This document shows, piece after piece, positions 56,935-64,000 of a DNA stretch of 64,000 nt; positions within the stretch are counted from its first letter, which is position 1; every line of letters begins with the position of its first letter. The stretch comes from Mycobacterium basiliense. GTDB lineage: Bacteria > Actinomycetota > Actinomycetes > Mycobacteriales > Mycobacteriaceae. The stretch spans positions 3,844,001 to 3,908,000 of the forward strand of contig NZ_LR130759.1 in NCBI RefSeq assembly GCF_900292015.1, given 5' to 3'. The notes beneath the pieces are model-generated. The model was not told the origin of the DNA. It saw nothing but the letters and a program-made list of their open reading frames with translations, and did not search any database. Made by a program: the position numbers and the translations under genes.

Positions 56935-57888
56935 ATGGAACGCGTCCTGCCAATAGTTCTCGTCGCGCTAGTGGTCCTGATGGGCCTGGAGTTCCTCAGT
57001 TACCGGCTGGACCAGCGGCAAACCCGGTCGCGGGCCGGCATGTCCGCCCGCGATACGGCGGCGAGTGTGTCGGTCTACGCCCTTGCTCTCGTTACCCGGC
57101 CCGCCGGCAAGCTCACCGGGATACCCGTCGTGCTCCTCGCGAGTGCGCTAGCGCCGATTCACCTGCCGGTCACCAATTGGTGGGTCTGGGTATCCGCACT
57201 GGTGCTGACCGACCTGGCCTACTACGTCAAACACCGTATGGCGCACCGAATTCGGGTGTTCTGGGCGGCGCACAGCGTGCATCACTCCAGCCAGTACTTC
57301 AACCTCTCGACGGGGGTCCGGACGCCCTGGCTCGTTCCGGGTTGGCTATTCCTATCGGCTGTCGTATACGTGCCGCTGGTGCTCGCGGGTTTCCCTGTCT
57401 GGATGATCTTCGGGTGCCACGCGATCGTGATTTTCTACCAATACCCGATCCATACCGAACGCGTCGACCGACTGCCGAGGCCGATCGAGTATCTGTTCAA
57501 CACGCCGTCCCACCATCGCGTCCACCACGGCGCCAACAATCCGTACCTCAACAAGAACTACGGGGGCATCTTCATCGTGTGGGATCGGCTGTTCGGTAGC
57601 TACGCAGAGGAAGGCGCACCCATCCAATTCGGGTTGACAAAGAACATCACCACCCACAACCCGATCAAGCTCAATTACCACGAATTCGTGACGATGCTTG
57701 GCGACATTCGCCACGCGCGGACGTGGCGAGGCCGTATCGGCTACCTGTTGCGCCCGCCGGAGTGGAGCGAGAGTGCCGATGCCGACCAAGGGCGGCCAAC
57801 GGCTCCAAACCCCGCGCCAGCTGACCGCGAGCAAGCCGGATCCCGATCTCCTCAGGAAAACCTGCGGTGGGCGGCAGCAAACACCTAG
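56935..57888 (+). CDS. Fatty acid hydroxylase / sterol desaturase superfamily membrane enzyme
   Basis: 317 residues with about four TM helices and the di-iron histidine clusters: HRMAH (100-104), HSVHH (113-117), His173 and HHRVHH (193-198). Such enzymes hydroxylate or desaturate lipid or sterol substrates; the substrate here is unknown. AGGTGA 3 nt before the ATG. Converges on plsB2, with the two TAG stops sharing the palindrome CTAG (57885-57888). It lies where M. tuberculosis has IS6110 and a truncated gene, so it may be an ancestral gene lost there. Confidence 0.85.
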   Translation: MERVLPIVLVALVVLMGLEFLSYRLDQRQTRSRAGMSARDTAASVSVYALALVTRPAGKLTGIPVVLLASALAPIHLPVTNWWVWVSALVLTDLAYYVKHRMAHRIRVFWAAHSVHHSSQYFNLSTGVRTPWLVPGWLFLSAVVYVPLVLAGFPVWMIFGCHAIVIFYQYPIHTERVDRLPRPIEYLFNTPSHHRVHHGANNPYLNKNYGGIFIVWDRLFGSYAEEGAPIQFGLTKNITTHNPIKLNYHEFVTMLGDIRHARTWRGRIGYLLRPPEWSESADADQGRPTAPNPAPADREQAGSRSPQENLRWAAANT

Positions 57889-60236
57889 GATCCCGCCTGA
57901 CGTGATTTGAACTCACGGGCGATGAACCGATTGCGCGCGATGGTCTCGACATAGTCGAAATCTCGCAATATGTCCCGCAATTCGCGCCGGAAGGCGATCC
58001 GGCGTTCGCCAAGGTCCGGTGCCGGTGCAATCAGATTCTGATCCTCAACGACCTGTCGAGCGGTGGCGAACAGCAGCGTGGACACCGGCTCGCTGCTTCG
58101 AACCCGGCCCTGCGCCACGTACTGGCGGCCGATACCCAGCGCCGACTCCGTCAGTTCCTTCGGACTAATATCCGCCGGGGCATCGCGCAACACGTCGGCG
58201 ACGATCTCGTAGGCCTCGAAGAACACCCGCAACATCGCGTCCGATATCAACGGCCGCTTTTCATACAGTATTGCGTCGATGTCATCGCCCCCGGCGGCGA
58301 CCTGCGACTCCCAATCCTGGTGCCACGCCATCTCTTCGGCGATATTGGCCCGAAATGCAGCGGAGTCGGCAAAGTAGAAATCGAATTTCAGCAGATCTCG
58401 CAGCCGCATCGCCTGGTCCCAGAACGCGGCCATGCGGTCACCGTCGCTGTGCCGGACGTGCGCCAGCGCCAGTTCGACGATCGAGGTTTCCAGGAACGCG
58501 TGGATCACCGAGTTCCGATAGAACGCCGCGGCGAGTTCGTCCTGGGGCGCGATGTACCACACCGGTTCCCGGCCACCGTCCACCCGAGTTACCGGGTGTC
58601 CGTTGGACAACGCGTCCACCGCGGCGCGTACCCCCTCGCGCGAGCGCAGCCGTAGGGCACTAGTAGACATCGGCGTCTGCTTGCGCTCGAGGTAATCCAG
58701 CGCGTCTTGCAACGTGTGGTGCAGCTGATCCTGCGTCAACGCGGTCCCACGGGCGGTGAGCAGCAACGCGGACACCAAGCCCGTCGCGGTCATCGGGGTT
58801 GCCTGCAGGATCCGCCACGCGACTTCGAACGACATCTTCTGCAGCGCAAGGCGCTTCGCGGCTTGATCGTTGGCCAGCGGACCATTTGGTGCACCGAGAT
58901 ACGCTCGCATGGAGACCGCTTCGGGAAACCGGACATAGATCTTGCCGTAATTGCGCTCCCCCTGAGCCTTGATGAAGTTATACAGCCAGCTCACGCCCTC
59001 GGGCGTCTTCTCGGCGCCGCGTGCGTAGGCAGCATACTCGGCGATCTCGTGCAGCTGGTCGAAGCAGATCGAGACCCCCTGCAGCAGGATGTCGTCACTG
59101 CGACCGTCTAGATAGGCGTCGGCCACATAGCTCATCAGGCCGAGCTTGGGCGGCAACATCTTTCCGGTGCGGGAGCGGGTGCCTTCGATGGACCAGCTCA
59201 GGTTGAACCGCTTCTCGACGACGTAGCCGACGTATTCCTTGAGCACGTATTTGTAGAGCGCATTGTCACCGATGTTGCGTCGGATGAAGATCATCCCCGA
59301 GCGCCGCATCAGGGGTCCCATCACGCCGAACGACAGGTTAATGCCGCCGAACATGTGCACCGGCGGTAGCCGGTTGTCCTGCATGGCCACGGGCACCACT
59401 GCGCCGTCGATGTATGAGCGGTGGGAGAACAGTAGGACCGCAGGATGAGATTCCAGCGCCGCGCGCATGGCCGCGACCTCGTACTCGTCGTAGTCGAATT
59501 CCGGGTCGAATCCACGGCTGATCAGCCGGCCGAGAACAGAGATCAGGTCCACTGACACCTGACTCCAGCCGGTGGCCAACTCGTCGAGCATTTTCCCGGC
59601 CTCTTCGACGGTGGCGCCGGGGATCTTCGCTAGGCCGGCACGGAATCTTGCTGACGCCAACATTTCCGGCTTGACCAGCCGGGGAGACTTGTATTGGGGT
59701 CCTAGGATTCGGTACTCGGCGCGTGCCAACGCCAGGATGGCGCGGCGGGTGACGAACCGGGCAAAGTCGCGATTGTTCTCGCCAACGGTGTTGTCACGCC
59801 ACTGTTGGCGCAATTCAGAAACCTTGGCCGACTCGCCGGCCAACACCCTGGCCCGCCGGGGATCTGAGCGCAGGATGCGACGCTGCAAACGCTGGTTGGG
59901 ATGGTAGGGATCACGGCCGGGGAGCAACCCGGCCACCTTGGCCAGCCTGCTGCGATCCGGCGGCGGCTGCCAGAACACCTGCACCGGCACGATCGAACGA
60001 TCTTGGCTCCCCTCGGGGCCCTCCTGGAGTTGTTCCACCAGCGCTGTCAGTGCGGCCGGCGGTGCATTGCGGGGCGGCAGCTTGAGCACGTCGAATCTGG
60101 CTTCGGGATTGCGGGCGCGCTGGTGGCCCAGCCATTCCATGATCAGCTGCATTTCGACCGGTGAATCCATCCAAGCCAGCACCAGCGTGTCTTCGGCAGT
60201 CAGCACCGCGCTGGTATCGGCCACCGGTTTGGTCAC
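57885..60236 (-). CDS. plsB2: Glycerol-3-phosphate acyltransferase
   Basis: Acylates sn-1 of glycerol-3-phosphate, first step of phospholipid and triacylglycerol synthesis at the membrane. 783 residues with the HX4D catalytic motif His272-RSYI-Asp277, GIMFIRRN (block II), [18 protein letters not shown] (block III) and GVSICFD (block IV). Length and order match bacterial PlsB. ATG overlaps the plsC stop by 4 bp, so the two acylation steps are translationally coupled. Confidence 0.95.
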   Translation of the reverse strand: MTKPVADTSAVLTAEDTLVLAWMDSPVEMQLIMEWLGHQRARNPEARFDVLKLPPRNAPPAALTALVEQLQEGPEGSQDRSIVPVQVFWQPPPDRSRLAKVAGLLPGRDPYHPNQRLQRRILRSDPRRARVLAGESAKVSELRQQWRDNTVGENNRDFARFVTRRAILALARAEYRILGPQYKSPRLVKPEMLASARFRAGLAKIPGATVEEAGKMLDELATGWSQVSVDLISVLGRLISRGFDPEFDYDEYEVAAMRAALESHPAVLLFSHRSYIDGAVVPVAMQDNRLPPVHMFGGINLSFGVMGPLMRRSGMIFIRRNIGDNALYKYVLKEYVGYVVEKRFNLSWSIEGTRSRTGKMLPPKLGLMSYVADAYLDGRSDDILLQGVSICFDQLHEIAEYAAYARGAEKTPEGVSWLYNFIKAQGERNYGKIYVRFPEAVSMRAYLGAPNGPLANDQAAKRLALQKMSFEVAWRILQATPMTATGLVSALLLTARGTALTQDQLHHTLQDALDYLERKQTPMSTSALRLRSREGVRAAVDALSNGHPVTRVDGGREPVWYIAPQDELAAAFYRNSVIHAFLETSIVELALAHVRHSDGDRMAAFWDQAMRLRDLLKFDFYFADSAAFRANIAEEMAWHQDWESQVAAGGDDIDAILYEKRPLISDAMLRVFFEAYEIVADVLRDAPADISPKELTESALGIGRQYVAQGRVRSSEPVSTLLFATARQVVEDQNLIAPAPDLGERRIAFRRELRDILRDFDYVETIARNRFIAREFKSRQAGS

Positions 60237-62038
60237 GGCCGTCCTCGAGGCCTAGAACTCGGCGCTTGAGTGGCGTCACTTTGGTTGCTGCTTGGCTGTT
60301 GCGCCTCACCGTCGTTGACTGCGGTCGCGGATTGGTCGGGATTGGTCTTGACCGGCCGTCGTGTTGGGGCCTTGGCCGATTTCTTGGCCGGTGCCTTTTT
60401 CGCGGCCGGTGCCTTGTTTGCGGCCGTGCTGGCCGGCTTGTTGGCGGTGGCTTTGACCGGACTCTTTTTGGCCGGGGTCTTTTTCGCCGCTGCCTTCGTC
60501 CGGGTCCTGGCTTTCTTTGCGGCCTTCTGCTCGGCGTACAAGTCGACGCTGGGCAACTCGTCCACCGGCCATTCCTTGAGGGTGTCGAGGTAGAGCTGGC
60601 GTACTTCGGCTATACGCTCCGGCAGCGTGTCAAGGGTCCAGTCATTGACCGGAATGGGCGGAAATACCGCCACGTCGACCGTGCCCGGATTGATGGTGGT
60701 GGAATTGCGCGAGGCAACGATCTCCGCATTGCGAATCACGATCGGGACGATCGGGATTCCCGCGGCCATCGCAATGCGGAAGGGCCCCTTCTTGAAGGGT
60801 CCCACCTCGGTGGTGTCCAACCGGGTGCCTTCGGGCGCGATCACGATCGACAGCCCGTTTTTGGCCCGCTCCTCGACGGTGTGCAACGTCTCTACCGCGG
60901 AAGCCGGATCGTCGCGGTCGATGAAGACGCCGTCCAACAACTTGCCCAGGGTGCCCATGATCGGGTCGTTCCGCAGTTCCTTTTTGCCCACGCCAACCCA
61001 GTTGTCGCGCACGAGTGCTCCGGCAATCACCGGATCGACCTGGTTACGGTGGTTGAAGATGAAGACGGCCGGACGCTGCGCGGTCAGGTTCTCCTTACCC
61101 ACGACATTGAGATGCACACCGCTGGTGGCAAGCAATAACTGGGAGAAGTTGGAGGTAAAGAAGTTGACGCCACGCCGCCGGCTGCCGGTCATCACGCCGA
61201 CCCCGAGCGCACCGGCGGCCACCGGGAACATGGTGCTAAATCCGGCCAGGGTTCGCAGCTGTCGCCGCAGACCCACGCCGCCGCGGCTGTTGAACTTCAG
61301 AATTGGCCAGCCGCGACGCTTGGCGACGGCGGCCATCTTACCTTCGGGATTGGTCGGTCGCGGATTTCCGACCAGGTACATCAGCGCGACGTCCTCGTCG
61401 CCATCGGCGTAGAAGTAACTCTCTTTGAGGTCGATGTCGTGCTCGGCGGCAAAACGCTGCACCGCGGAGGCCTTACCTGGCCCCCATAGAATCGGCTTGA
61501 TCACTCCCCCGGTGAGCAGCCCGTCCTCGTTGGTCTCGAACTTGTTGGTCAGCATGTTGGTGATACCAAGAAAACGCGCCACCGGCTCCACTTGAATGGT
61601 TAGCGCAGAGGAGCTGAGCACCACAGTGTGGCCGCGGGCCACATGCGCTCGCACCAACTCTCGCATTTCCGGGTAGATCCGGGACTCGATCCGCTGCGCG
61701 AACAGGCGCTCGCCGATTTCCTCCAAGTCGGTCAGGAGCCGCCCGCGCAATGCCGAAGAGGCTTTGTTGATCAGGTCTTCGAACTCGATCCGTCCGAGCG
61801 TATGGTTCAACCCTGCTTGAATCATGCTGAGCAGCTCGCCGACACCCATATCGCGGCGCCGCAGCCGCTCCTGGGTGAGGATGACGGCGGTGAAGCCGGC
61901 GACCAATGTGCCATCCAGATCGAAGAATGCGCCCACCTTGGCTCCCGGCGTGCTGGCCATGATCTCGGCCACTGAGCCGGGTAACCGCAAATCGCGCGAC
62001 TGCTTACCGTCGTCGGCGTGCTCTTCGGTGGCGCTCAT
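60233..62038 (-). CDS. plsC: PlsC-type 1-acylglycerol-3-phosphate acyltransferase fused to a HAD phosphatase domain
   Basis: 601 residues. N-terminal HAD domain (30-~270) with DxDGT at Asp40-Asp42 ([12 protein letters not shown]), SSSALT (~137) and [14 protein letters not shown]. Acyltransferase domain (~300-500) has HX4D His330-Asp335 (NHRNQVD) and APEGTR. The C-terminal ~95 residues are Lys/Ala/Pro-rich repeats (KKTPAKKSP type). Predicted: acylates lysophosphatidate, with HAD perhaps acting on a lipid phosphate; this is the M. tuberculosis Rv2483c layout. The ATG overlaps the WS/DGAT stop by 4 bp. Confidence 0.92.
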   Translation of the reverse strand: MSATEEHADDGKQSRDLRLPGSVAEIMASTPGAKVGAFFDLDGTLVAGFTAVILTQERLRRRDMGVGELLSMIQAGLNHTLGRIEFEDLINKASSALRGRLLTDLEEIGERLFAQRIESRIYPEMRELVRAHVARGHTVVLSSSALTIQVEPVARFLGITNMLTNKFETNEDGLLTGGVIKPILWGPGKASAVQRFAAEHDIDLKESYFYADGDEDVALMYLVGNPRPTNPEGKMAAVAKRRGWPILKFNSRGGVGLRRQLRTLAGFSTMFPVAAGALGVGVMTGSRRRGVNFFTSNFSQLLLATSGVHLNVVGKENLTAQRPAVFIFNHRNQVDPVIAGALVRDNWVGVGKKELRNDPIMGTLGKLLDGVFIDRDDPASAVETLHTVEERAKNGLSIVIAPEGTRLDTTEVGPFKKGPFRIAMAAGIPIVPIVIRNAEIVASRNSTTINPGTVDVAVFPPIPVNDWTLDTLPERIAEVRQLYLDTLKEWPVDELPSVDLYAEQKAAKKARTRTKAAAKKTPAKKSPVKATANKPASTAANKAPAAKKAPAKKSAKAPTRRPVKTNPDQSATAVNDGEAQQPSSNQSDATQAPSSRPRGRP

Positions 62039-63504
62039 GAGCCCGACACCGATCGAGTCGCGGAGCCTGCCGGACCGGCGAATGAGGCCGGGACCGCGCG
62101 CGGTGCCGGATCACCGGCCAGTGCAAGGATCTCGTTAAAGCCCTCAAGCAGGCACTCGGCGAACAATTCGTCGTTTCGCACCGACGCCCTGTCGTAGCGC
62201 ACAGTGATCGTGCACCAACCGCCCCGGGATATCAGCACCACCATCATCGCCACGCCGGGCAGCGGGCCAATACCGTACTGCCGCAATATCTTTGCTCCCG
62301 CGATAAAGGTGTCACCGGGGTATACCGGGACATTGCTGGCCTGGACGTCCGAGCCGATCACCGAGCCGCTGATTCCCTCCAGCACCGCCGTGGGCAACAC
62401 GCTGAGGACCGGAGCGATAGACCCGACAAAGTTCATTGCGGGCTCATCGCGGCGCTGGGTCATCTGCGCCCGGATCTTCTTCATCCGGGCTATCGGATCG
62501 ATCGTGCCGAGGGGAGCCGCCAGATTGACGCCGGTGAATCGGTTCCCGCCGGCCGCATCGGCGTCGGCCCGCAAGTTCACCGGCACTGCCATCGGCAACG
62601 TGCTGATGGGCATGCCAAGCCTCTCGTGGTACCGCCGCAGAGCACCACAAAGGCCGGCGAGGTATGCGTCGTTGATCGACCCGCCGCCGGCCTTGGCAGC
62701 CTGGTGTAGTTCAGAAAGCCGGATGTCAATCGCCTCGGTGCGGGTGGTCAGGCTGCGTCGGCGCAGTAGCGGCGACGGCTCCGCGGCGCGGTTCATCACC
62801 CGCACGCTGGACAGGGCGTAGCTGACAATCCCCGACACGGTAGCTGCCGGGTCCAAGACCGCACGACCGGCCACCGATACCGCCCCGGACAGTGCACCGA
62901 CAACGCCGCCGACAAGGGCGATGGGCAGGTGGTTAAGACCTTGGCGCATCAAGTCGTTCGGCGAAAGATCCTGCGGAATGGGCTGCGGCGGCGTGGGCCT
63001 CGGCGGCGGATCCCGCTCCAGGTCGTAAATCTGGGCGAACATCTCTACGCCGCCCACCCCATCGGTGACGGCATGGCTGACGTGCAGCAGGGTCGCAGCC
63101 GTGCCGTCGGCCAAGCCCTCGACCAGCGTGGCAGTCCACAACGGCCGCGATATGTCCAGCGGTGACTGCAAGATCACTTCGGCGAGGTCGAATACTTCGC
63201 GCAGGGTGCCGGGTTCGGCGACGCGCACCCGGCGCACATGGAAGTCGAGGTTGAAATCGGGATCGACCACCCAGCGCGGCGCCGCGGTCGGCAGCGTCGG
63301 AACGACGACCTTCTGTCGTAGCCGCAACACTCGTCTCGAGGCGTTCTCGAACCGCGCCCGGAAGCGGTCCCAGTCCGGTGTGCCGTCGAGAAGTTCGAGC
63401 GCCATGATCCCCGAACGGGTCCGTGGATTGGCCTCGCCACGATGCATCAAATAGTCGACCGGCCCCAGCTCATCGGACAATCCAACGGCCTCAACCATGA
63501 TCAC
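62035..63504 (-). CDS. Wax ester synthase/diacylglycerol acyltransferase (WS/DGAT, Rv2484c type)
   Basis: 489 residues, predicted acyl-CoA:diacylglycerol acyltransferase making storage triacylglycerol. The catalytic motif normally HHxxxDG reads SHAVTDG: Ser143-His144-...-Asp148-Gly149; the catalytic second His is kept. N-terminal half is a CoA-dependent acyltransferase-like domain and the C-terminal half has the DUF1298-type region with GSDVQASNVPVYPG. Starts at 63504 or 63498 (MVEAVGL). Coupled 4 bp to plsC; it provides the last step after PlsB2 and PlsC. Confidence 0.9.
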   Translation of the reverse strand: MIMVEAVGLSDELGPVDYLMHRGEANPRTRSGIMALELLDGTPDWDRFRARFENASRRVLRLRQKVVVPTLPTAAPRWVVDPDFNLDFHVRRVRVAEPGTLREVFDLAEVILQSPLDISRPLWTATLVEGLADGTAATLLHVSHAVTDGVGGVEMFAQIYDLERDPPPRPTPPQPIPQDLSPNDLMRQGLNHLPIALVGGVVGALSGAVSVAGRAVLDPAATVSGIVSYALSSVRVMNRAAEPSPLLRRRSLTTRTEAIDIRLSELHQAAKAGGGSINDAYLAGLCGALRRYHERLGMPISTLPMAVPVNLRADADAAGGNRFTGVNLAAPLGTIDPIARMKKIRAQMTQRRDEPAMNFVGSIAPVLSVLPTAVLEGISGSVIGSDVQASNVPVYPGDTFIAGAKILRQYGIGPLPGVAMMVVLISRGGWCTITVRYDRASVRNDELFAECLLEGFNEILALAGDPAPRAVPASFAGPAGSATRSVSGS

Positions 63505-63725
63505 GACCCCGCGTGGGCCGGATAACTCGATGCGCCAAGTCTGTCACCGCCGAACAAGCCTCCTGCTCAGCTCCGTCTACCCGATTTGCCAACACAACGC
63601 TAGTCCGGTTGACGCGGTGGTGAAAGTGAGGATCGACTCAGTCGAGTGGGCGCCGCGGGCCGTCCGACACGAGCTGCCGGCGAGCAATCGAGTTGGAAAG
63701 CCCCCGGTCCTGCGGCCCACTCGAG
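63505..63725. other. Short gap between lipQ and WS/DGAT
   Basis: 221 bp with no gene; probably the WS/DGAT-plsC-plsB2 promoter region. No motif was identified. Confidence 0.4.
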
Positions 63726-64000
63726 TTAGCTGGCCGACGTCGCCGACAGCCGCGACGACCCCAGCAACGAGCCGGTCCGCCGACCGTAGACAACCCCCAG
63801 GAAGTCGGCGACGGCGTTGGCCGTCAGCCGGGATCGGACCGTAGGGGTGATGTCGAAAGCGTGGTGGGCATTGGCGAGCTCGGCATAGGCGACCGTGTCC
63901 GCTCCCGCATCCCGCAACGCATCGCAGAAAGCTCGAGCCTGAGCGCTCGGGATCAGCTGATCCCGCTCGCCGTGCAGCACAAAAAAAGGCGGCGCGTCCC
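63726..64000 (-). CDS. lipQ: Alpha/beta-hydrolase, LipQ-like, C-terminal part (5' end outside window)
   Basis: The minus-strand frame is open from the window end and closes at 63726. The readable ~90 residues include PPFFVLHGERDQLIPSAQA (strand with acid region) and the histidine of the catalytic triad in NAHHAFDITPT, as in lipase/esterase hydrolases. The nucleophile GxSxG is beyond the window. By position it matches lipQ in mycobacteria; the ester substrate is unknown. Confidence 0.8.
   Translation of the reverse strand, partial: DAPPFFVLHGERDQLIPSAQARAFCDALRDAGADTVAYAELANAHHAFDITPTVRSRLTANAVADFLGVVYGRRTGSLLGSSRLSATSAS

Overview
The window looks like the chromosome of a slow-growing Mycobacterium related to, but outside, the M. 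tuberculosis complex. G+C is very high and GTG/TTG starts are common. Most genes match, in order and length, the M. tuberculosis segment running roughly from proB (Rv2439c) to lipQ (Rv2485c). PE_PGRS genes place it among the tuberculosis/kansasii/marinum-type slow growers. Several genes I remember from the M. tuberculosis segment are absent (dctA between rplU and rne, mmuM between clpX and jefA, the IS6110/Rv2481c block next to plsB2). Other genes sit in the corresponding gaps. Comparisons with M. tuberculosis are from memory, not from a search.

Region 1 (1-9.5 kb): the tail of a TetR regulator, then a minus-strand housekeeping run ndk-rne-rplU-rpmA-obg-proB (nucleotide balance, RNA processing, ribosome, GTPase, proline synthesis), preceded upstream by folC and a small DUF4233 membrane protein. 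Region 2 (9.5-16.7 kb): valS, a B-lectin/LysM protein, a DUF937 protein, a saccharopine-dehydrogenase-like reductase and rpfE, followed by about 1.1 kb without a convincing gene. Region 3 (16.7-28.5 kb): korA-korB-mobA, clpX plus an MFS transporter, the jefA-type drug exporter, clpP1-clpP2, tig, and tRNA-Pro. The ClpXP1P2 protease and trigger factor form a protein quality-control neighbourhood, with a ClgR-like box in front of clpP1.

Region 4 (28.6-40.8 kb): tRNA-Gly, lipP, a secreted Gly/Pro-rich repeat protein, nei, rpiB, an Rv2466c-type mycothiol-dependent oxidoreductase, an inserted PE_PGRS gene, pepN, two small conserved proteins, an HNH nuclease, glbO and aglA. Region 5 (40.8-48 kb) is the accessory part. 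It has two tandem PE_PGRS genes sharing a 625-bp block with one mismatch, a decayed and internally deleted fragment of aglA, a cholesterol-oxidase-like GMC flavoprotein and a one-TM hypothetical. Region 6 (48-64 kb): ssb(b)-ettA-gdh-thioesterase-Rv2474c on the minus strand, a small lipoprotein and a fatty-acid-hydroxylase/sterol-desaturase gene on the plus strand, then the lipid acyltransferase operon (WS/DGAT - plsC with HAD domain - plsB2, joined by 4-bp overlaps) and the end of lipQ.

No CRISPR array, rRNA operon, intact insertion sequence, phage or toxin-antitoxin pair was seen. The most unusual content is the 40.8-48 kb accessory segment, with twin PE_PGRS genes, the aglA relic and two inverted-repeat operator candidates. 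Next are the lectin/LysM gene, the Gly/Pro minisatellite gene and a CRP-type palindrome far upstream of rpfE.
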